In this document: positions 46,341 to 54,117 of the stretch, piece after piece
Position numbering within the stretch: position 1 is the first letter of the stretch
How the letters are laid out: every line of letters begins with the position of its first letter
Origin: Candidatus Poribacteria bacterium
Lineage (GTDB): Bacteria > Poribacteria > WGA-4E > WGA-3G
DNA: 64,000 nt
Direction: 5' to 3'
Assembly: GCA_012270865.1 (NCBI GenBank)
Contig: JAAXHL010000007.1
Location: 1 to 64,000 of the forward strand
Notes under the pieces: generated by a model
The model's input: only the letters and a program-made list of their open reading frames with translations
Databases searched by the model: none
Told to the model about the DNA's origin: nothing
Made by a program: the position numbers and the translations under genes

Positions 46341-47312
46341 CTAATAACAGTCGCATTCCTTTTCTTGAATATCTAAGTGAAGTTGGGAGGTTTGCGGAGA
46401 CGTTGCGACAATAGCACTGCCCGTTTTAATTTTTTCAAAGTCGATATGCCGCATGTCTTCTGGAATCACAAAATACGACTTCAGAGATTCCCAATCTTTG
46501 TCAGCAATTGTGATGATTTCGTCACGGTGGAAACTCACCCATATATCGCCAACCTTGGAATTTGGAGTTTCTTGTGCTAATTTGCGCTCTGTAATTTCTA
46601 CATATTGGGGATCCAAATCTATACCGATAACTTTCCTTCCTAACCTTGCAGCAGCGACTGCAGTCGTGCCAGTTCCCATAAATGGGTCTAAAACTACATC
46701 CCCCTCATCTGTACTCATTAAAATGAGACGCTCTAAAAGATGGACAGGAAGTTGGCACGGATGTGGATCCCTATGCTTGTTATGGCGGATACGATGAATA
46801 TCTGACCAAACATCGGAAACGAGGGGACCAAAGGGATGCAAAATCTTCTTTTTCCCACCGTAATCTTTCAATAAATATCCACACTTTCGACACCGTCTGT
46901 GTGGATAGCGAATTTCATAAAATTTGTTTTCCTGTTGATTTTTCGCGTAAAATAGGATACCGTAGTGCGACGGTTGCAAGGTTTTGCCCATCGGAGCAGT
47001 CGGTGCGTCCCACGCGATCCAGTGCCGAAAGTCTGCGACTTCGTTCAAGAAACTCGTATAAAAGGTTAACCATTTTGGGATGTTGTGAACAAAGATAGAG
47101 CCACTCGGTTTTGTGATTCTGACCATCTCTAATATCCACCGCTTACACCAATTCAGGTAGTCGTCTATCTCTTTTTCATCTTTGTAAGTCCCATACTTCT
47201 TTTTGAGGTTGAAGGGCGGATCAGCAAAGGTAACGTCAATACTGTCTGAAGGTATTTCCTTCATTACCTCTATACAATCGCCGTGAATGATTTTGTTGAG
47301 AAATTTTTCCAT
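46341..47312 (-). CDS. DNA (adenine-N6 or cytosine-N4) methyltransferase
   Basis: A 323-aa SAM-dependent methyltransferase. The catalytic motif is DPPFN (about 33-37), followed by a target-recognition region and then the SAM-binding VLDPFMGTGTTAVAAARLGR, so the motif order is that of the beta class. It also has a CxxC pair (HRRCRKCGYLL), which could bind zinc. The start at 47312 is chosen because AAGGGG lies 6 nt before that ATG. A GTG at 47378 that overlaps DUF2283 is an alternative. No restriction gene is adjacent, so it may be an orphan methyltransferase. Confidence 0.85.
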   Translation of the reverse strand: MEKFLNKIIHGDCIEVMKEIPSDSIDVTFADPPFNLKKKYGTYKDEKEIDDYLNWCKRWILEMVRITKPSGSIFVHNIPKWLTFYTSFLNEVADFRHWIAWDAPTAPMGKTLQPSHYGILFYAKNQQENKFYEIRYPHRRCRKCGYLLKDYGGKKKILHPFGPLVSDVWSDIHRIRHNKHRDPHPCQLPVHLLERLILMSTDEGDVVLDPFMGTGTTAVAAARLGRKVIGIDLDPQYVEITERKLAQETPNSKVGDIWVSFHRDEIITIADKDWESLKSYFVIPEDMRHIDFEKIKTGSAIVATSPQTSQLHLDIQEKECDCY

Positions 47313-47364
47313 GGTCAACCCCTTAAAAGATTCGTGAAAAATTTCGTCTGTCCAAACAAAATCT

Positions 47365-47589
47365 TTAATCCGTTGCACTCACCATTTCAATCCTGCCCGG
47401 GAGTTTACTAAGAATTAGTTTCTCCATCTCAACTTTGTGACTGGTATTATCAATGTCAATACCAACAAGTCTACCTTCGGCATCATAATCAAGAAGAATA
47501 CCCTCTGATATTTCTTGACTCTCTACACCCGGATGCTCAGACAAATTGATGTACAGTGAATCAGTTTCTGGATAGTAATTGAGTTTCAT
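47365..47589 (-). CDS. DUF2283-family protein, 74 aa
   Basis: A small protein with the DUF2283 pattern: YYPETDSLYINLSEHPG, then SEGILLDYDAEGRLVGIDID. Function unknown. The gene sits between serS (18 nt upstream) and the methyltransferase, so the three are likely one transcript. Confidence 0.8.
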   Translation of the reverse strand: MKLNYYPETDSLYINLSEHPGVESQEISEGILLDYDAEGRLVGIDIDNTSHKVEMEKLILSKLPGRIEMVSATD

Positions 47590-47607
47590 AACTTGAATCC
47601 TTGATTA

Positions 47608-48897
47608 TCACCCAATTTGTGTCAGACCGCCCATGTACGGTTGTAGCACCGCAGGCACGCGTACTGTGCCATCAGGATTCTGATACGTCTCAAGGAGCGC
47701 AATGACGACGCGCGGCAATGCCGTACCCGACGCATTAAGCGTATGAATGAACTCCGGTTTCGCACCCGCCTCCGGACGATAACGGATATTCGCACGACGT
47801 GCCTGGAACGCCTCGAAATTACTACAAGAAGAAACCTCTAAAAACCGCTGTCCCGCCGGTGCCCAAACCTCAATATCGTAGCATTTCGCTGCGGAGAAAC
47901 CGAGTTCCACTGTGCAATGTTGCACAACGCGGTAAGGCAAACCGAGTGCTTGTAGGACGCTCTCAGCATGCGCCAACAGCGATTCGTGTTCAGCGTAAGA
48001 GGTCTCAGGCGTAGTGAACTTTACCATCTCCACCTTGTCAAATTGATGGATGCGTTGTAAGCCGCGTGTATCCTTACCGTAAGCACCCGCTTCGCGCCGG
48101 AAACACGGCGTATAGGCAGTGTAGTAGATAGGCAAATCTTCGGCGGTAAGTATTTCACCAGCGAAAAGATTCGTCACAGGAACTTCAGCAGTCGGAATGA
48201 GAAACAGATCGCTATCAGGGTTCTCTTCATCCCTATCGCAGCGATACATATCCGCCTCAAATTTAGGAAGTTGCCCGGTCCCCGTCATCGTAGGACGGTT
48301 GGCGAGAAACGGCGGCGAGACTTCAGTATAGCCGTGCTGTGTCGTGTGCAGGTCAAGCATGAACTGAATTAACGCGCGCTCCAGTCGCGCCCCTAAGCCT
48401 TTGAAAAGTACAAAGTTGCTACCCGCGACTTTCGCACCACGTTGGAAATCAACGATATTCAACTGCTCCGCGATGTCCCAGTGCCGTTTCAGTTCAAAAT
48501 CGAAACTCGGCAATTCACCCCACATCTTGATTTCGATGTTATCATCTTCACTGGTGCCGACGGGTGTAGTTGCCTCAGGCATGTTCGGGATTGTCAATAG
48601 AATAGCATCAATCTCGGCTTTTGCGTTATTATTTTCTGCTGTGAGTTCCTTGATTTTTTGTGAGAGTTCCCGCATCTCTGCTATGGTCTCTGAGGCATCT
48701 AATTTCGCCTTCTTGCGTTCTGCGATCTGTTGTGAGACCTGATTCTGGTGTGCTTTGTGGGATTGGGTATGTGTCAAATTCTCGCGCCAGCGCGTATCCA
48801 ATGCTATCAACCGATCCAAATCAGCATCGGCGTGGCGATCTACCAACATCTGGCGGACATCTTCAGTGTTTTCGCGAATAAATTTAAGATCAATCAC
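47608..48897 (-). CDS. serS: Seryl-tRNA synthetase
   Basis: Charges tRNA-Ser with serine. The 429-aa protein begins with the long antiparallel coiled-coil arm (about 1-105) that contacts tRNA-Ser. The class II core follows: [40 protein letters not shown] (about 265-284, motif 2) and [20 protein letters not shown] (motif 3). The GTG start has CGGAGG upstream. Confidence 0.95.
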   Translation of the reverse strand: MIDLKFIRENTEDVRQMLVDRHADADLDRLIALDTRWRENLTHTQSHKAHQNQVSQQIAERKKAKLDASETIAEMRELSQKIKELTAENNNAKAEIDAILLTIPNMPEATTPVGTSEDDNIEIKMWGELPSFDFELKRHWDIAEQLNIVDFQRGAKVAGSNFVLFKGLGARLERALIQFMLDLHTTQHGYTEVSPPFLANRPTMTGTGQLPKFEADMYRCDRDEENPDSDLFLIPTAEVPVTNLFAGEILTAEDLPIYYTAYTPCFRREAGAYGKDTRGLQRIHQFDKVEMVKFTTPETSYAEHESLLAHAESVLQALGLPYRVVQHCTVELGFSAAKCYDIEVWAPAGQRFLEVSSCSNFEAFQARRANIRYRPEAGAKPEFIHTLNASGTALPRVVIALLETYQNPDGTVRVPAVLQPYMGGLTQIG

Positions 48898-48997
48898 AGC
48901 GGTTCCGATCCTCCGTTTTTAGGTTTAGATGACACTATTCATCTTGGAAGAAAACGTCCGTAGCATTACAAAAGACAATCTACGGTCATTTCTATGC

Positions 48998-49627
48998 TTA
49001 GCGTCCGGTTCGCCAACTATATTGCTGCCAATAGTTGGGGTTATCAAGTTCTTGAAGGTGACGTTCTATCTCAGTTATGATGTGTGTATCAGTTGTGAGT
49101 TCTAAGATTTTCTCGAAATCTGCTTTCGCTTCCTGCATGCGTCCTAAGAAAGCTTTTGTTTCGCCTCGGACTTTGTAATCTCTGATATTGTCCGGTTTCT
49201 GACGGATTCTTTCGTCTATATTAACGATGCCTGTCTCGTAAAAATTCAGCATGGCTTCTGCTTCCGCTCTCAACTCTATGATTTCAGCAGAGAGACATTC
49301 AGGGTCTCCCTGTTTTATTAACCTAAGAGCCTCGTCAAAATCGACAATCGCATCTTCATACCGGTCTAAATTGTATTTCGCAAGTCCACGTCTGTAGTAA
49401 GCATGGCGTAGTTCACGGAAGTTTAAACCTAACCGGATTGCTTCGTCAAAATCTGCGATCGCAGAACGGCGTGCATCGTGACGAACAGCACGCGCAGACT
49501 TGTGTTGCGCTGAATAGTCCTTCAGGCATCCCCGATAGAAATAAGCTTCTGCAGAATTAGGGTTAAGACGAATAGCCTCATCGTATTCAGCAAGCGCGGA
49601 CACGTCCGATTGTTTTTTAGTTTGCAT
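48998..49627 (-). CDS. TPR-repeat protein, 209 aa
   Basis: Contains four to five tetratricopeptide units, e.g. YDEAIRLNPNSAEAYFYRG, DFDEAIRLGLNFRELRHAYY, then YEDAIVDFDEALRLI. No signal peptide is visible. TPR solenoids mediate protein-protein contacts; the partner is unknown. It lies beside the tRNA pair. Confidence 0.85.
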   Translation of the reverse strand: MQTKKQSDVSALAEYDEAIRLNPNSAEAYFYRGCLKDYSAQHKSARAVRHDARRSAIADFDEAIRLGLNFRELRHAYYRRGLAKYNLDRYEDAIVDFDEALRLIKQGDPECLSAEIIELRAEAEAMLNFYETGIVNIDERIRQKPDNIRDYKVRGETKAFLGRMQEAKADFEKILELTTDTHIITEIERHLQELDNPNYWQQYSWRTGR

Positions 49628-49747
49628 AGTCTACACGCCATATCCGATAGTGTTAGCACAGATAGTATACTGATAGGGGAGGCTATTCTGTAACGAAAAA
49701 ACCACAGCATTGTAGAGACAATCTGTGGCTAATTCGATAGAATAAAA

Positions 49748-49822
49748 CGGGCCCGACGGGACTTGAACCCGCGACCTCCTGCGTGACAGGCAGGCGCGCT
49801 AAACCAACTGCGCCACGAGCCC
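49748..49822 (-). tRNA. tRNA-Asp (GUC)
   Basis: The minus strand folds as a standard cloverleaf. The acceptor stem is GGGCTCG/CGGGCCC with one G-U pair; the anticodon loop CTGTCAC gives anticodon GTC; the T arm contains GGTTCAAGTCC; the discriminator base is G, as usual for tRNA-Asp. CCA is not encoded. Confidence 0.95.
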
Positions 49823-49839
49823 ATAAAAAAACACTCAAC

Positions 49840-49916
49840 TGGTAGGCGGGACAGGACTTGAACCTGTGACCTACAGCTTGTAAGGCTGTCGCTCTAGCCA
49901 CCTGAGCTACCCGCCC
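49840..49916 (-). tRNA. tRNA-Val (UAC), CCA encoded
   Basis: The minus strand forms a cloverleaf with anticodon loop CTTACAA (anticodon TAC) and T arm GGTTCAAGTCC. The acceptor stem has a G-U pair at 1-72, discriminator A, and the terminal CCA is encoded at 49842-49840. It is 17 nt from tRNA-Asp and probably co-transcribed. Confidence 0.95.
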
Positions 49917-50040
49917 AAAATGAGATTGTGGCTTTATCTCACCTCAAGGACTTATTAAGTATACCACATAGTTTGATGTTTGTCAAGAAAAAAAATGTTT
50001 TTTCTAAAAAACGGGAAAAACGAAAAAATAGTAAAAAAAA

Positions 50041-50745
50041 TCATTTACGCGGTTCGTCGTTGCCTCGATACGGTCGCGTTCCTCGGACAAGCACTCTCCT
50101 TGGGTTGTCTTCCAGTGTCAGTTCATCTGCACTGTGATAACCGAGCGTCATACTCATCCGTGTGCCATCGGTATAGTTGATACCAGTCGAATGGATAATC
50201 ATACTATCAATTGCGAGCAATCCACCCGCCGGCATCGGTAACGGAATCGCTTGATTCGCAGCGATCTCTTGAACCGCATCACCTTTGATATCCGCGAAAG
50301 CAGGGAGGTGGTGCGATCCAGGCACAACCCGTGTACACCCGTTCTCAAGGTTGGTCTCCTCCAGATAGACGAGGACAGTCGCTATTGTCCGCGACCAGTG
50401 GCGGACATCACGGTGTAACGCAAGCGAATGGCTTGAACCCGCATCTCGGAGATAGACATGGTTATGTCGATTTAGCACAAATTCTATATCCGGTCCCAAC
50501 AACGATTCTAAAGGGTTGAGAATCTCGTCACAGGTAATCGTTTCTCGGAAAATGCCGCCGCGTTCCCATACTGCCGAAATTCGGATGATCCTGCCATCTT
50601 GCCGCACCACGGGTTCCACGGCTTCCGACATATCCTTCAACGTTGATGCCTTCAGTGCCTCAACGTGTTCACCGGAGAGTTGCGTCGGAAATTTGATGAA
50701 GCCGTTGTGACGAAACAATTGGACTTCTTGTGGTGTCAGTTTCAT
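50041..50745 (-). CDS. Phytanoyl-CoA dioxygenase-family (PhyH) protein
   Basis: A 234-aa Fe(II)/2-oxoglutarate-dependent oxygenase of the PhyH family. The iron ligands are visible as His-x-Asp in ALHRDVRHW (about 125) and a distal His in SMIIHSTGINY (about 195). The 2-oxoglutarate-binding Arg should lie in the following TRMSMTLGYHS. Substrate unknown; the family acts on many small molecules. A second member lies at 62725-63549, about 26% longer in its N-terminal and middle parts. Confidence 0.85.
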   Translation of the reverse strand: MKLTPQEVQLFRHNGFIKFPTQLSGEHVEALKASTLKDMSEAVEPVVRQDGRIIRISAVWERGGIFRETITCDEILNPLESLLGPDIEFVLNRHNHVYLRDAGSSHSLALHRDVRHWSRTIATVLVYLEETNLENGCTRVVPGSHHLPAFADIKGDAVQEIAANQAIPLPMPAGGLLAIDSMIIHSTGINYTDGTRMSMTLGYHSADELTLEDNPRRVLVRGTRPYRGNDEPRK

Positions 50746-50853
50746 CGGTCTACTTCCATCTTGTTAGGGGTCAATTATCTAATCTTCCGCTACAAAACCC
50801 AATCCTTTAGGTTTGGGATGTAGTAGCGGTTAAGTGGTTGTGTGAAAAAAGGT

Positions 50854-50882
50854 TTGACATTTAGCAGAAAATGTGGTATAAT
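50854..50882 (+). promoter_or_regulatory. Consensus sigma70 promoter for tnpB
   Basis: A perfect TTGACA (50854-50859), 17-nt spacer and TATAAT (50877-50882) with TG at the extended position. It is the best promoter in the window. Transcription should begin near 50889, the first base of the leader RNA stem. Confidence 0.85.
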
Positions 50883-50888
50883 GTTCTT

Positions 50889-50961
50889 ACATCGTGGCGG
50901 TGGAGTTCTACCTCCCGCTTGGGAGTGCCACCGCACCGTTTAGAACTCGGTATCACGATGT
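50889..50961 (+). ncRNA. Structured 5' leader RNA of tnpB (three-way junction with loop-loop pairing)
   Basis: Perfect pairings: closing stem 50889-50896 with 50954-50961 (8 bp); hairpin stem 50897-50903 with 50928-50934 (7 bp), capped by 50912-50916 with 50921-50925 (5 bp, loop GCTT); second hairpin 50935-50938 with 50948-50951 (4 bp). The internal loop AGTTCTA (50904-50910) is complementary to TAGAACT (50941-50947) in the second hairpin loop, giving a 7-bp tertiary helix. AAAGGA (50962-50967) and the ATG follow immediately. A direct repeat ATCACGATGTA (50952-50962 and 50968-50978) lets the first strand pair instead with 50970-50977, which includes the start codon. Confidence 0.65.
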
Positions 50962-50973
50962 AAAGGAATCACG

Positions 50974-52191
50974 ATGTATACCACACTTTACAAACTTTTT
51001 CGTGCGCCTCGCAATCGTAATCTGAAACGATTGACGTGGATCGCACACGATATATGGAACTATTTCCTCGGTTGGCAACGCACGCGCTACGCACTGGGAT
51101 TGCCGTATATGTCCTATGGTGAGATGTCTCGACAGTTTACGATATTGCGTAAAGCACACCCCGAAGTGTTTGCGCATTGGCGTGAGTTGGATTCATGGGC
51201 AGCCCGTGATATTCTCAGACGACTTGATGAAGGGTATCAGCGTTTCTTTAAAAAACTTGCGAAACGTCCTCCGAAGTTTCGGTCATGGCGTAAGCCGTAT
51301 TCGTTCACGATGTGCCCATCGGGTTTCGGATTTGCCGATCCCGAAGAAGGCGACTTTGGTCTCGGTATCTATGACGATAAAGTGCGTATCATGAAACGCC
51401 ACTATCGCTTTAATCTCAGTCGCCCGATACTCGGTAATATCAAGACAGTGACTGTAAAAGCAGATGCTCTCGGTGATTTCTATATGTCCGTTGTAACAGA
51501 CCACATCGCAACCGAAGCCGCACCTAAGACGGGTCAAGCTGCAGGGTACGACTTCGGTATTAAGACGATGTTCACCTGTTCGGATGGCACCCAACGAGAA
51601 TCGCCTTACTTCTATAGCACTGGAGCGTCTCAACTAAAATCGGCCCAACAGAAGCAGTCAAGCAAGGAAAAAGGTAGCAACAACAGAGAACGCGAACGTC
51701 TCAACACGGCTCGCGTTCATAGGAAAATCAAACGGCAGCGCGAGGACCATCATTGGAAACTCGCCAAGCAGTTGGTGCATCAATACGATGTGTTGTTTTT
51801 TGAGACGCTTACGTTTGAAGGTATGAAACGTCTCTGGGGTCGTAAGGTCTCTGATATAGCACCGTATGCGTTTCACTTGAAACTTAAGCAGCAAGCGAAA
51901 AAGCATGGTAAGAAGGTTCACTACATTGATCGGTTTGAACCGACATCAAAAACGTGTAGTGGCTGCGGAGAACCGCAAATGCTCATGGATTTGTCGGTTC
52001 GTCAATGGCAATGTAGCAGTTGTCAACGTAAACATCATCGCGACGTAAACGCTGCGATAAACATTCTCAAGGTTGGGGCATCAACCTTTGGGTTAGAGGG
52101 TGTCAGACTTGCGATCGCAAGCAACCCTCGCAGGCTTCATCCGAAGTCTATACCCCACGATCCACACAGAAAAGCAACGGATTCTCTATAG
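50974..52191 (+). CDS. tnpB: TnpB RNA-guided nuclease-type protein (IS605 OrfB)
   Basis: A 405-aa TnpB. The RuvC residues are present: Asp193 (AGYDFGIK), Glu277 (LFFETLTFEGM) and Asp357 (HRDVNAAINIL). The zinc finger has Cys328, Cys331, Cys347 and Cys350. The N-terminal part begins with YKLFRAPRNRNLKRLTWIAH, the usual opening. It therefore looks catalytically complete, and its guide RNA would be expected to come from the 3' end of the gene and the right end of the element. TnpB nucleases cut the donor site after excision, which favours element retention. AAAGGA lies 6 nt before the ATG. Confidence 0.92.
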   Translation: MYTTLYKLFRAPRNRNLKRLTWIAHDIWNYFLGWQRTRYALGLPYMSYGEMSRQFTILRKAHPEVFAHWRELDSWAARDILRRLDEGYQRFFKKLAKRPPKFRSWRKPYSFTMCPSGFGFADPEEGDFGLGIYDDKVRIMKRHYRFNLSRPILGNIKTVTVKADALGDFYMSVVTDHIATEAAPKTGQAAGYDFGIKTMFTCSDGTQRESPYFYSTGASQLKSAQQKQSSKEKGSNNRERERLNTARVHRKIKRQREDHHWKLAKQLVHQYDVLFFETLTFEGMKRLWGRKVSDIAPYAFHLKLKQQAKKHGKKVHYIDRFEPTSKTCSGCGEPQMLMDLSVRQWQCSSCQRKHHRDVNAAINILKVGASTFGLEGVRLAIASNPRRLHPKSIPHDPHRKATDSL

Positions 52192-52372
52192 AAGAATCCC
52201 ACTGCTTTAGCTGTGGGAGTATGTCAAAGTTTGGTAATTTATCACAGATCGCAATACCCGTCAAGAGAGAAAAGTTGTGTGTGGAATAGAAATCAATTTT
52301 ATCTCAATCGCGCAATTTAGTAACGAAAGATCGAAATATTTCGTTTTATTTCTTAGCAACTGAAAATAAAAC

Positions 52373-52557
52373 AGGACTTACGCAATTTTGGTTTCGGCCC
52401 GTTCTGTTAGATGAGGATTTTTGGAAAAAAACAGTGGTCTCCTACCACAAACTGGAAAGTTTGTGCTACAAAAGAGCGACAAACTGGAAAGTTTTGTGGC
52501 GTACTTGCCCAGATGCGAAGTGCATCGTGCTACAAAAGAGCAGCATGCGTAAGTCCT
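52373..52557. repeat. 185-bp MITE-like element, perfect 12-bp inverted ends
   Basis: AGGACTTACGCA (52373-52384) and TGCGTAAGTCCT (52546-52557). The interior matches the element at 62558-62715 over most of its length (for example CCCGTTCTGTTAGATGAG, then GCCCAGATGCGAAGTGCATC), but with an extra segment holding ACAAACTGGAAAGTTTGTGC. It contains no protein-coding frame. It occupies most of the 405-nt gap before the amidase gene. Confidence 0.8.
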
Positions 52558-52596
52558 ATAAAATTATTGAAAGACATTGTGTAAGAGGTTAAAATT

Positions 52597-54117
52597 ATGA
52601 AAACGTGCTATTCGTATCTGCTGATATTTTCTTTGGCTGTCGTGTCCGGTTGTATGAGCATGCCAGGCTATAAAGAGGCTTCACTGCGCCATCATGCGTA
52701 TGCAACCGGTACAACACCTGCGACTGCTACGGAGTGGCGCGACCTTATCTCGGAGTTCCAAAGGGTGATTGATGCCGACCCGAAAGGATCATCAGCAGAT
52801 GATGCACAATACGCAATCGCTTCAGGTTGGCTCTGGAGTATCAAGGCAGGCGACACTGAAGCATCACATCTCGCAATTGAAGCCTTCAAAAAACTGATTT
52901 ATACCTATCCGCACTCCGAGTACGTCCCGTTCGCATACTATTGGTTGGGACGTTGCTACGACGCTATCGGCAACGATTATCAGGCAATCGTCCAATACCA
53001 ACTTGTAGAGAACCGCTACGCGGATTCCGAGATGTCGGCGTTCGCTAAGTTGGAATTAGCACGTCTGTACGCCAGACAGGGATACGTCAAACGCGCAGAA
53101 GCGTTCTATGAAAGCCTTATCAACGCTCCTCGAAATCACGAGATCGGTGTCGCTGCGTCAATAGAGTTACAGGCACTCAAAACCCCAAGAAAACCGGTTG
53201 TATCACCGCCACAAAACACAACGCAAAAGCAACAAATCGCACGGCAACCGATCGAACAACGAAGGCAACAACCGCAACAGCCAAAACAGGTACAACAACC
53301 ACAACAATCACAACGTCCGCAGCACACAGAACTCGAAGCACCCACTTCAAAACCTAAACCCTTAACACCTAAATCACTGACACGTGAATTTGGATTGACA
53401 GCAAAAACAATCGTTATCGATCCGGGACACGGCGGTAAAGACCCAGGCGCGCCAGGGGATGGTACACTACATGAGAAAGGAATTGTGCTCAGCATTTCAG
53501 CGAAACTTCGCGAGATATTAACTGCTAAAGGTTATACCGTCCTGATGACACGTGAGACCGATCGTTTTATTCCGCTGAAAAAACGCACCGAATTCGCAAC
53601 GCAACACAAAGTAGACCTTTTCCTGAGTATCCACGCCAACGGCAGTGAAAGTCCAAACGCCAACGGCATCGAAACCTATTATCTGGACGTTACAAGTACG
53701 GATAGTGCCGCGGAAAAAGTCGCCGCACGCGAAAATATAAACTCCGGTTATAGTATCCAAGAACTCGAAACCTTATTGGAAGGATTGATACAGGAGAGTA
53801 AGAGCGAAGACAGCAAACGCCTCGCGCGACATGTACAACAGGCGTTGGTGCAAAACACGGGTGCTACCAATCGTGGGGTCAAGCACGCACGTTTTGTCGT
53901 TCTGATTGGAACAAAGGTACCAGCGATCCTCATTGAGACCGGATTTGTATCGAATCCTGTAGAAGCACAAAAACTCGCGACATCGGCGTATCAACATAAA
54001 ATTGCGACTGCGATCGCGCAAGGTGTCGATAGATTTTTAGGGAAAACAGATGGAACACCGTTTGTTGCAGCGCGAAGTCCAAAGTTTGCCGCTATAAGTG
54101 TTGAGAGGGATAGGTAA
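52597..54117 (+). CDS. N-acetylmuramoyl-L-alanine amidase lipoprotein with TPR-like domain
   Basis: A 506-aa envelope protein. A signal sequence ends in the lipobox VSGC (Cys19). Residues about 45-190 form TPR-like helices of the outer-membrane assembly (BamD/YbgF) type. A Gln/Pro-rich linker (about 205-250, including QPQQPKQVQQPQQSQRPQH) leads to a C-terminal Amidase_3 domain. Zinc ligands there are His278 (DPGHGGKDPGA), a Glu in HEKGIVL, and His in SIHANGS; the catalytic Glu is in LIETGFVSN. It would cleave the amide between MurNAc and L-Ala in peptidoglycan. Its stop shares the A of the next gene's ATG (TAATG). Confidence 0.9.
   Translation: MKTCYSYLLIFSLAVVSGCMSMPGYKEASLRHHAYATGTTPATATEWRDLISEFQRVIDADPKGSSADDAQYAIASGWLWSIKAGDTEASHLAIEAFKKLIYTYPHSEYVPFAYYWLGRCYDAIGNDYQAIVQYQLVENRYADSEMSAFAKLELARLYARQGYVKRAEAFYESLINAPRNHEIGVAASIELQALKTPRKPVVSPPQNTTQKQQIARQPIEQRRQQPQQPKQVQQPQQSQRPQHTELEAPTSKPKPLTPKSLTREFGLTAKTIVIDPGHGGKDPGAPGDGTLHEKGIVLSISAKLREILTAKGYTVLMTRETDRFIPLKKRTEFATQHKVDLFLSIHANGSESPNANGIETYYLDVTSTDSAAEKVAARENINSGYSIQELETLLEGLIQESKSEDSKRLARHVQQALVQNTGATNRGVKHARFVVLIGTKVPAILIETGFVSNPVEAQKLATSAYQHKIATAIAQGVDRFLGKTDGTPFVAARSPKFAAISVERDR

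Larger units (their letters stand above)
50798..52217 (+). mobile_element. IS200/IS605-type element carrying tnpB only
   Basis: The ends are two isometric imperfect hairpins. The left one (50798-50817) is CCCAA, T mismatch, CC, loop TTTA, GG, T, TTGGG; the right one (52198-52217) is CCCAC, T, GC, loop TTTA, GC, T, GTGGG. Subterminal hairpins of this kind mark IS200/IS605 ends, which are moved as single strands by the TnpA tyrosine transposase. There is no tnpA here, so the element would need one in trans. Exact ends are uncertain by some bases. Confidence 0.8.
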
